A stretch of DNA of 46,683 nucleotides from an uncultured Caryophanales bacterium (GTDB taxonomy: Bacteria > Bacillota_I > Bacilli_A > RF39 > UBA660): the NCBI GenBank assembly GCA_946539445.1, contig CAMNHK010000009.1:1-46683 (forward strand), in the 5' to 3' direction. The notes below the pieces were generated by a model. The model did no database searches. It was not told the origin of the DNA and saw nothing but the letters and a program-made list of their open reading frames with translations. Of this stretch, positions 15,995 to 22,580 are shown in pieces. Every line of letters starts with the position of its first letter. The first letter of the stretch is position 1. A program made the translations under genes and the position numbers.

Positions 15995-16795
15995 ATGGAG
16001 AAATATGATGTTAAATTTAAAAAGCGATTTGGCCAAAATTTTTTGAAAGATGTATCTATCGTTCAGAGAATTGTGCAAGTAAGTGGGGTTGATAGTAAGT
16101 CGCTTGTTATTGAAGTTGGGCCTGGTGGAGCTATTATGACTCGTGAATTGTCGCATTATGCTGGTAATGTTTTGGCCTATGAAATTGATACTGATTTAGA
16201 AGAGGAATTAGGGAAGCGTTTAGATGGTTGTAGTAATGTTCATGTTATTTTTCAGGATTTTTTGGAATCTAATTTAGTTCAGGATGTTAGTCAGTATTCT
16301 TTTGATAAACTCTATTTTGTTAGTAATGTTCCTTACTATATAACAACACCTATTCTTATGAAAATCATATCTTCTGGTCTTTCTTTTGAAAAGATTGTTA
16401 TGATGGTTCAAAAAGAAGTGGGAGATCGTTTTTCTACTTCTCCTGGCAGTAAAGAATACTCTTCTATTACAGTTTTATTGAATTATTTTTATCATGTTAA
16501 GAAAGAATTCTTTGTCTCCCGTAAACAGTTTATACCAGAACCTAATGTTGATAGTGTTATTATTTCCTTTACAGAACGTAAGGATCGATATCCATTAAGT
16601 GACTTTTCTTTTTTTGAAAAACTATTGCGTGATAGTTTTCAATATAAACGGAAAACAATTCGTAATAATCTTAAAAAATATGATTTGAGTATTGTTGAAA
16701 GAGTTTTACATGAACATGGTTTTGATTTAAATGCTCGTGCAGAAACTTTAGATGTTAAGGTTTTCGTAGATTTAGCGAATGAATTAAGAAAATAA
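15995..16795 (+). CDS. rsmA: 16S rRNA dimethyladenosine transferase RsmA/KsgA
   Basis: Dimethylates A1518/A1519 near the 3' end of 16S rRNA. The 266-residue protein has RFGQNFLKD at the N-terminus, the SAM loop EVGPGGAIMTREL, acidic E/D positions (YEIDTDLEEEL), the catalytic SNVPYYITTPI and the C-terminal helical domain. The ATG at 15995 follows GGTGAT (15985-15990); a -10-like TATAAT is at 15969-15974. Place and order match B. subtilis ksgA before yabG; the usual rnmV (RNase M5) upstream is missing. Confidence 0.95.
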   Translation: MEKYDVKFKKRFGQNFLKDVSIVQRIVQVSGVDSKSLVIEVGPGGAIMTRELSHYAGNVLAYEIDTDLEEELGKRLDGCSNVHVIFQDFLESNLVQDVSQYSFDKLYFVSNVPYYITTPILMKIISSGLSFEKIVMMVQKEVGDRFSTSPGSKEYSSITVLLNYFYHVKKEFFVSRKQFIPEPNVDSVIISFTERKDRYPLSDFSFFEKLLRDSFQYKRKTIRNNLKKYDLSIVERVLHEHGFDLNARAETLDVKVFVDLANELRK

Positions 16796-16824
16796 GTATT
16801 ATTTTCTTTTTTTTGCATATATTA
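16796..16824 (+). promoter_or_regulatory. candidate sigma-E/K promoter of yabG
   Basis: CATATATTA (16816-16824) fits the CATAnnnTA -10 of mother-cell sigma factors. It starts 24 nt before the yabG start codon, as with bofA and yabP. Upstream, GTATTATTT (16796-16804) is a weak -35 match. In B. subtilis yabG is sigma-K dependent. Confidence 0.4.
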
Positions 16825-16839
16825 TAACGGTGATTATAT

Positions 16840-17625
16840 TTGAATTTTCAAATAGGAGATTTCGTTAGTCGTAAATCTTATCATAATGATGTTTTATTTC
16901 GTATTGTTGGTTTTCGAGATGGTCTTGTTTTATTGCAAGGAGTAAATGTTCGTTTATCTGCTGATTCATTAAAAGAAGATTTGCATTTGGAAGAAAAAGC
17001 AAATATGGACGAAGAAGATGAACCTATTATTCGAAAAAATGTGTTGATGATGCACTTAGATAGAGATAACTACTTCTATATTCCTGGAAAAATATTGCAT
17101 ATTGATGGAGATCCTGATTATTTGGATCGTTGTATGAATTTTTACAAAGAGATGGGAGTACCTGCTAATGGCATTTGTATAAAAGAAAATGAAGTGCCAA
17201 AACATATACTTGAATTACTAAAAGAATATCGTCCTGATATTTTGGTTATTACGGGACATGATGCTTACTATGCAAATAAAAATGATAAAGAAGATATTCA
17301 TAATTATCAAAATTCTATGAATTTTGTTTCTTCTATCAAAGAGGCTAGGAAGTTTAATAAAGGTCAAGATTCCTTAATTATTATTGCGGGAGCTTGTCAA
17401 TCTAATTATGAAGAACTTATTAAAGCTGGTGCTAATTTTGCATCTAGTCCGAAAAGAATTAATATTCATGCACTGGATCCTGCTATCATTGCTTCTTCTT
17501 TGGCTCTATCCAATAAAAATGAAAGTATTAATCTTTTAGAAACTATTGAAAAAACAAAGTATGGAAGTAATGGAATAGGTGGATTGATTACCAATGGAAC
17601 AATGTATGTGGGGTTTCCTAGATGA
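16840..17625 (+). CDS. yabG: sporulation-specific protease YabG
   Basis: Spore-coat-processing protease (261 residues; Bacillus forms are somewhat longer). The N-terminus FQIGDFVSRKSYHNDVLFRI is the well-conserved YabG start. A central ITGHDAYY segment and an IIAGACQSNYEELIKAGANF segment, carrying the His and Cys seen across the family, follow. The start is TTG with CGGTGAT just upstream. Its TGA overlaps the next start as ATGA (17622-17625). Good evidence that the organism sporulates or did so recently. Confidence 0.92.
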   Translation: MNFQIGDFVSRKSYHNDVLFRIVGFRDGLVLLQGVNVRLSADSLKEDLHLEEKANMDEEDEPIIRKNVLMMHLDRDNYFYIPGKILHIDGDPDYLDRCMNFYKEMGVPANGICIKENEVPKHILELLKEYRPDILVITGHDAYYANKNDKEDIHNYQNSMNFVSSIKEARKFNKGQDSLIIIAGACQSNYEELIKAGANFASSPKRINIHALDPAIIASSLALSNKNESINLLETIEKTKYGSNGIGGLITNGTMYVGFPR

Positions 17626-17831
17626 ATTTAGATACAGCGAGAAGAAAAATTAAAAGTATGTGCGGATTACCATTGCATTTTGTTTATAAGGGTTCTAGAA
17701 ATCAGCTTGAAGAATTTGATGGAGTGATTGTACAGTGCTTTCCATCTGTTTTTATTATTCATGTTAACAATAATACAATAAAGTCTTTTAGTTATAATGA
17801 TTATATTATGAAAAATATAGTGCTACATTAG
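17622..17831 (+). CDS. veg: Veg protein
   Basis: Small beta-rich protein (69 residues). The LDTARRKIKSMCGLPLHFVYKGSRNQ opening is followed by FPSVFIIHVN and SYNDYIMKNIVL, which matches Veg of Bacillus, a regulator linked to biofilm formation and germination. Position right after yabG is conserved. Translation is probably coupled through the ATGA overlap. Confidence 0.85.
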   Translation: MNLDTARRKIKSMCGLPLHFVYKGSRNQLEEFDGVIVQCFPSVFIIHVNNNTIKSFSYNDYIMKNIVLH

Positions 17832-17842
17832 TTATAATTTTG

Positions 17843-17871
17843 TTGCTTTTTGCAATATTGTATATTAAAAT
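17843..17871 (+). promoter_or_regulatory. candidate sigma-A promoter of spoVG
   Basis: TTGCTT (17843-17848), 17-nt spacer, TAAAAT (17866-17871). I see no sigma-H consensus (AGGA...GAAT), although B. subtilis spoVG is sigma-H dependent. Confidence 0.45.
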
Positions 17872-17913
17872 ATTATTAGAAGTGTTTTTGCTTTAAGAGG
17901 GAGGAATATTCTT

Positions 17914-18189
17914 ATGAAGATCACATCTGTAAATGTACGTAAAATTGAAAAAGAAGGTTCACGTATGAAAGGAATTGCTTCTATTTTATTAGATGACAGT
18001 TTTGCAGTACATGATATTAGAATTATAGAAGGAGACAACGGTCTATTTATAGCTATGCCTAGCCGAAAGACTGCTACAGGTGGATATCGTGATATAGCTC
18101 ATCCTATTAATCCTGAAGTTCGTGCAATGTTTGAAGAAGCTATTCTAGAAGCATATAATAATGCTGAAGAAGTAACTGATGAAGAATAA
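17914..18189 (+). CDS. spoVG: septation/regulatory protein SpoVG
   Basis: Nucleic-acid-binding regulator affecting septation, sporulation and virulence traits in Firmicutes (91 residues, normal length). The N-terminus [20 protein letters not shown] and the FIAMPSRKT signature are unmistakable. It has a strong GAGGGAGG ribosome-binding site (17897-17904) and is closed by its own terminator, so it is probably monocistronic. Confidence 0.95.
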   Translation: MKITSVNVRKIEKEGSRMKGIASILLDDSFAVHDIRIIEGDNGLFIAMPSRKTATGGYRDIAHPINPEVRAMFEEAILEAYNNAEEVTDEE

Positions 18190-18212
18190 AGATGCTTTGC
18201 ATCTTTTTTTTT
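18188..18212 (+). terminator. intrinsic terminator after spoVG
   Basis: AAAGATGC (18188-18195), TTT loop, GCATCTTT (18199-18206), then a T-run. Confidence 0.88.
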
Positions 18213-18233
18213 GTTCTATTTTTCTTTTTTTTT

Positions 18234-18242
18234 CATATTTTG
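18234..18242 (+). promoter_or_regulatory. candidate mother-cell sigma -10 of yabP
   Basis: CATATTTTG starts 24 nt before the yabP ATG, the same distance as the CATAT boxes of bofA and yabG. B. subtilis yabP-yabQ are sigma-E dependent. The -35 region is only T-rich, so support is mainly positional. Confidence 0.3.
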
Positions 18243-18257
18243 TATTGGAGGCAAATT

Positions 18258-18551
18258 ATGGATAAAGATAATTCAAGTATTAATAATTATAATCATAGTG
18301 TTAGTTTATTAGAACGCAAAACTTTAGTTATTACTGGAGTAAAGAAAATTGAAAATTTTGATACGAATCATTTTTTACTGGAGACAACTATGGGATTTAT
18401 GATTATTAAAGGAGAAGATTTAGAGTTGATTAAGTTAGATACTTTGGCTGGTCATGTTACGATTAAAGGTTCTATCAATTCTATTGACTATATTGTTGAT
18501 AATTCTAAAAAAGGAAAAGAAGAAAGCGTTTTTAGTCGGTTATTTCGTTAA
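18258..18551 (+). CDS. yabP: sporulation protein YabP
   Basis: 97-residue member of the YabP family needed for sporulation in Bacillus. The body (HSVSLLERKTLVITGVKKIENFD, then LLETTMGFMIIKGEDLEL and a VTIKGSINSIDY strand) follows the family pattern. The frame is open further upstream, but that part is a hydrophobic translation of the spoVG terminator and T-tract; the ATG at 18258 has GGAGG at 18247-18251. The stop overlaps the yabQ start (TAATG). Confidence 0.9.
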   Translation: MDKDNSSINNYNHSVSLLERKTLVITGVKKIENFDTNHFLLETTMGFMIIKGEDLELIKLDTLAGHVTIKGSINSIDYIVDNSKKGKEESVFSRLFR

Positions 18552-18817
18552 TGAGTTTAAGAATTCAATTTCTTAGTTTTATTCTATCTTTTTTGTATGG
18601 TATTCTTCTTTTCTTTTTCGTTTGTTTTTGTCAAAAATTTTGTAATCTCAAAAAAATAGTTAATCGCATTTTATTATATTTCATTTTTATGTGTTTCTCT
18701 CTTTCGTTTTTTTTTCTTATGTTATTGATTAATTCTGCAGATTTACGTTGGGCTTTCTTATTATTTTTAATTATGGGTTTTATATTGTCATATTTTGTTG
18801 TAAAGAAAAGGGTGTAA
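18551..18817 (+). CDS. yabQ: YabQ-like spore cortex membrane protein
   Basis: 88-residue membrane protein with three hydrophobic segments (about 5-25, 38-60, 65-84). The N-terminus SLRIQFLSFILSFLYGILL and position directly after yabP identify it as YabQ, which in B. subtilis is needed for cortex formation. It is much shorter than the Bacillus protein (about 200 residues), lacking the C-terminal cytoplasmic part. Start and stop overlap with yabP (TAATG) implies coupled translation. Confidence 0.75.
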   Translation: MSLRIQFLSFILSFLYGILLFFFVCFCQKFCNLKKIVNRILLYFIFMCFSLSFFFLMLLINSADLRWAFLLFLIMGFILSYFVVKKRV

Positions 18818-18898
18818 AGCACTGTAAATTTTATGATTATTTTATCTTTGAATGGATATTAGGAGTTATAATATAAGTTGAAAAGGTAGGTGAGTGTG

Positions 18899-19198
18899 GT
18901 GGTAAAAAAGGCATCTAGAGCTAAAGCAAGAAAAAGAATGTTATTATTAGGTCTTTCTTCTATTTTTATTATTGTTACCATGACATTCACGATTGGTAAA
19001 TATTGGATAGAAATATTGGACAAGTATCAAGAAAAAAAAGCTTTGGATGAAGAATTAACAGCTTTAAAAGAGAAAGAAGAAGAGCTAAAGGTTGATGCAA
19101 ATAAGTTGCAAAATCCTGATTATATTGCTAGATATGCTAGAGAGAAATATCTTTATTCAAAAGATGGAGAATATATTATTAAAATTCCAGAAGAATAA
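18899..19198 (+). CDS. divIC: cell-division protein DivIC (FtsB family)
   Basis: Bitopic septum protein partnering FtsL and DivIB. A basic cytoplasmic tail (KKASRAKARKR), one membrane segment (about 15-37), a coiled coil (EKKALDEELTALKEKEEELK) and the C-terminal NPDYIARYAREKYLYSKDGE motif of the family. Three in-frame GTG codons (18890, 18896, 18899) are possible; the first is in the Shine-Dalgarno AGGTAGGTGA, so 18896 or 18899 is preferred. The order yabQ-divIC is as in Bacillus. Confidence 0.9.
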   Translation: MVKKASRAKARKRMLLLGLSSIFIIVTMTFTIGKYWIEILDKYQEKKALDEELTALKEKEEELKVDANKLQNPDYIARYAREKYLYSKDGEYIIKIPEE

Positions 19199-19217
19199 TG
19201 CTATTTTTCTCTTTTTT

Positions 19218-19226
19218 TGTTATAAT
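19218..19226 (+). promoter_or_regulatory. extended -10 promoter of tilS
   Basis: TGTTATAAT follows a T-rich stretch downstream of divIC. Leader about 18 nt, with GGAGGAG before the tilS ATG. Confidence 0.5.
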
Positions 19227-19250
19227 ATTTTTGGTTAATGGAGGAGTTAG

Positions 19251-20564
19251 ATGATTAAAATTGAAGATAGTTTTATATTTCGTCAAAATGATATCATTGT
19301 TGTTGGATGTTCCACAGGACCGGATTCTATGGCGTTGGTTGATATGTTATTAAAAATAAGGGATAAATATAATTTATCTTTGATTATAGCTCATGTTAAT
19401 CATAATGTAAGAGAAGAGAGTTTTCAGGAAGCTGAATTTTTAAAAAAGTATTGTGAAGATAATCATTTAATTTTTGAATCCATGGTTATTGAAAATTATG
19501 GAGATGATAATTTTCATAATGAAGCTAGAAATATTCGATATTCTTTTTTTGAAAATATTGTTCACAAATATGAAGCAAATTATTTAATGACGGCTCATCA
19601 TGGGGATGATCTTATGGAAACCATTTTGATGCGAATTGTTCGTGGTTCTAATCTTAGTGGATATGGTGGATTTAAGCCTATTGTTGAGATGGATGGTTAT
19701 TCGATCGTGAGACCTTTACTAAACTATACGAAGAAAGATTTAGAGGACTATGATGTTGAAAATAATGTCATTTATTTTGTTGATAGTTCTAATAATAAAG
19801 ATAAGTATACTCGTAATCGATATCGTAAATACATTCTTCCTTTTTTAAAAGCAGAAGAAAAAGATGTACATTTAAAGTTTTTAAAATTTAGTAATTCTCT
19901 ATTGGAAGCCAGTCGTTTTATTGATAAGTCAAGGATGAAAGCTTTATCAAGAGTTTTGGAAGATGATAAGATAAAAATTGATTCTTTTCTACAAGAAGAC
20001 TCTTACTTACAAAAGGAAATTTTATACTATTTATTAGAAGATTTTTATCAAGATGACTTAATTTTAGTGGGAGATAGGCATATCGGTATTATTTTGGATT
20101 TGATTCATAGCAATAGGGCAAATTGTTTTATTAATCTTCCAAATGATGTTATTGCTCGAAAAGAATATAATTATTTTAGTTTGACTCGAGATACGGATGT
20201 AATATCTAGTTATGAAATTGAGTTTGATCAATATGTTGAATTGCCTAATAATCATCAGATTGAAAGAATTTCTTTTACGGAAGATAATAGTAATAATATT
20301 TGTCGTTTAAGTAGTCAGGATATCATTTTACCTTTGATTGTTCGTACTAGAAAGATGGGAGACAAGATGAGTGTTAAAGGTTTAGATGGTGTTAAGAAAG
20401 TTAAGGATATTTTTATTGATAAAAAGGTTTCTCTTCGAAATCGAGATTCTTGGCCAATTGTTGTAGATTCTTCGGGAAAAGTTGTGTGGATTCCTGGATT
20501 AAAAAAATCTAAATTTGACAAAAAAAAGACGGACAGTTATGATATAATATTGAAATACAGTTAA
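19251..20564 (+). CDS. tilS: tRNA(Ile)-lysidine synthase
   Basis: Makes lysidine at C34 of tRNA-Ile(CAU), converting Met to Ile decoding. The 437-residue protein has the PP-loop near residue 20 (GCSTGPDSMALVDM), with Thr where most TilS have Gly in SGGxDS. HVNHNVREES, TAHHGDDLMET and RGSNLSGYGG follow, then the C-terminal domain with RTRKMGDKM. It ends 12 nt before ftsH; the hprT gene that lies between them in B. subtilis is absent. Confidence 0.93.
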   Translation: MIKIEDSFIFRQNDIIVVGCSTGPDSMALVDMLLKIRDKYNLSLIIAHVNHNVREESFQEAEFLKKYCEDNHLIFESMVIENYGDDNFHNEARNIRYSFFENIVHKYEANYLMTAHHGDDLMETILMRIVRGSNLSGYGGFKPIVEMDGYSIVRPLLNYTKKDLEDYDVENNVIYFVDSSNNKDKYTRNRYRKYILPFLKAEEKDVHLKFLKFSNSLLEASRFIDKSRMKALSRVLEDDKIKIDSFLQEDSYLQKEILYYLLEDFYQDDLILVGDRHIGIILDLIHSNRANCFINLPNDVIARKEYNYFSLTRDTDVISSYEIEFDQYVELPNNHQIERISFTEDNSNNICRLSSQDIILPLIVRTRKMGDKMSVKGLDGVKKVKDIFIDKKVSLRNRDSWPIVVDSSGKVVWIPGLKKSKFDKKKTDSYDIILKYS

Positions 20565-20576
20565 GGAGGCGTTGTA

Positions 20577-22550
20577 ATGAATAGTTTTGATAAAAAGACT
20601 TTAAAAAAAGGTTTATTACCATATTTATTTTTAATTATTATTATGTTAGGAGTTTTTTACGTATTTAATGTTTTTGATAGAAAAGTAAATGAATTATCTT
20701 ATGATGAATTTATTGAAAAACTAGATGACGGAAAAGTTACAGAGCTTAAGCTTATCGCTAGTGGAAGTGGTTATGTTTATGAAGTATCTGGAAAATTAAG
20801 CGGTTATGAGGAAAATGAAACATTTACGGCTACTTTGCCTTTAAGTGAAGAGGTTATGAAAAAAATTGTTACAGCAAGTGATGATCAAGAATTTAAGTTA
20901 ACTGTTAAGGCTGATCCATCCTCATCATCTTTCTTAATCATTCTTGTAAATGTTGTGCCTTTTGTTATCTTAATTGGTCTTGCTTTTTGGTTTTTAAATC
21001 GTCAAATGGCAGGAAATAAGAGTTCATTAGATTTTGGAAAGAGTAGAGCTCGCTTAAGTAGTGATGATAATCAAGTTACATTTAAAGATGTTGCTGGTTT
21101 GAAGGAAGAAAAAGAAGAAGTTAAAGAGTTAATTGATTTCTTAAAAGACCCTAAGAAGTTCCAAAAATTGGGAGCACGTATTCCAAAAGGTGTTTTATTA
21201 ATGGGACCTCCAGGAACTGGTAAAACTTTACTTGCTAAAGCTGTGGCTGGAGAGGCAAATGTTCCTTTTTACTTTATTAGTGGTTCTGATTTCGTTGAAT
21301 TATTTGTTGGAGTTGGTGCTAGTCGTGTACGTGATATGTTTCAACAAGCTAAGAGAAATGCTCCATGTTTAATATTTATTGATGAAATTGATGCTGTTGG
21401 TCGTCAAAGAGGTACTGGTTTAGGTGGAGGACATGATGAAAGAGAGCAAACATTAAACCAATTGCTTACAGAAATGGATGGTTTTGGTGCTAATGAAGGA
21501 ATTATTATTATTGCAGCTACGAATAGACCTGATGTTTTAGACCCAGCCCTTCTTCGTCCAGGAAGATTTGATAGACAAGTAACGGTTAACTTGCCAGATG
21601 TTAGGGGACGTGAAGAAATCTTAGGTGTTCATGCTAAGAATAAGATTTTGGCAGAAGGTGTTACTTTAAAGAATTTAGCTAAGAGAACTCCAGGATTTAG
21701 TGGAGCAGATTTGGAAAATTTATTAAACGAAGCTGCTTTGTTGGCGGTTCGTCGTAATAAAGATGAAATTACTATGTCAGAGATTGATGAAGCAACGGAT
21801 CGTGTTTTAATGGGTCCTGCTAAAGTTAGTCATAAATATAGTGAAAATGATCGCAAATTGGTTGCTTATCATGAGGCAGGGCATGCTGTTATTGGATTGA
21901 AACTTGCGAATGCTAGTGATGTTCAAAAAGTAACTATTATTCCACGTGGGTCTGCTGGTGGTTATAATATGATGGTTCCGAGTGAAGAAAAATTATGTTC
22001 TACTAAAACGGATCTTTTGGAAGAAATTACTGGTCTATTAGGTGGAAGAGCTTCCGAGGAAATCACTTTTGGTGAGATTACTACAGGTGCTCATAATGAC
22101 TTTGAAAAAGCTACTAAAATTGCTAGAGCCATGGTTACTGAGTATGGTATGAGTGATTTAGGTCCATTACAATTTGAGCAACAATCTGGAAGTGTTTTCT
22201 TAGGAAGAGATTATAATAAACCTCAACATTTTTCAAATGAAGTTGCTAATGAAATTGATATGGAAATGCGAAAAATTATTAATGATTGTCATAAAAGGGC
22301 AACTGAAATTATTAAGAAAAATCAAGATTTGTTAAAATTAATTGCTGAAACATTATTAGAATATGAAACATTAACGAAAGAGCAAATTGATTATTTAGTT
22401 GAAAATGGAAAAATGCCTGAAGAAGATGAATCTAATTTAGAATCATTATCAATCACAAAATTAAAAGAACTTGCAAAGGAAAAAGGTATTAAGAATTATT
22501 CAAAAATGAATAAAGCTGAATTATTAAAAGAACTTGATGAAACAGAATAA
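20577..22550 (+). CDS. ftsH: ATP-dependent zinc metalloprotease FtsH with Rho_N/SAP-like C-terminus
   Basis: Membrane AAA+ protease (657 residues). Two membrane segments (about 14-31 and 117-138) flank an extracytoplasmic domain. The AAA module has Walker A GPPGTGKT, Walker [14 protein letters not shown] and the [18 protein letters not shown] second region of homology. The protease has HEAGH zinc-binding (in [12 protein letters not shown]). Unusually, the last 36 residues ([20 protein letters not shown] and following) resemble a Rho N-terminal/SAP-type helical module that typical FtsH lacks. AAGGAGG precedes the ATG. Confidence 0.95.
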   Translation: MNSFDKKTLKKGLLPYLFLIIIMLGVFYVFNVFDRKVNELSYDEFIEKLDDGKVTELKLIASGSGYVYEVSGKLSGYEENETFTATLPLSEEVMKKIVTASDDQEFKLTVKADPSSSSFLIILVNVVPFVILIGLAFWFLNRQMAGNKSSLDFGKSRARLSSDDNQVTFKDVAGLKEEKEEVKELIDFLKDPKKFQKLGARIPKGVLLMGPPGTGKTLLAKAVAGEANVPFYFISGSDFVELFVGVGASRVRDMFQQAKRNAPCLIFIDEIDAVGRQRGTGLGGGHDEREQTLNQLLTEMDGFGANEGIIIIAATNRPDVLDPALLRPGRFDRQVTVNLPDVRGREEILGVHAKNKILAEGVTLKNLAKRTPGFSGADLENLLNEAALLAVRRNKDEITMSEIDEATDRVLMGPAKVSHKYSENDRKLVAYHEAGHAVIGLKLANASDVQKVTIIPRGSAGGYNMMVPSEEKLCSTKTDLLEEITGLLGGRASEEITFGEITTGAHNDFEKATKIARAMVTEYGMSDLGPLQFEQQSGSVFLGRDYNKPQHFSNEVANEIDMEMRKIINDCHKRATEIIKKNQDLLKLIAETLLEYETLTKEQIDYLVENGKMPEEDESNLESLSITKLKELAKEKGIKNYSKMNKAELLKELDETE

Positions 22551-22580
22551 AAAAAACTCTAATTATTAGAGTTTTTTTTT
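22551..22580. terminator. bidirectional terminator between ftsH and the minus-strand gene
   Basis: ACTCTAA (22556-22562) pairs with TTAGAGT (22566-22572), flanked by an A-run on one side and a T-run on the other, so it can end both convergent genes. The minus-strand stop codon lies immediately beside it (22580-22582). Confidence 0.85.
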
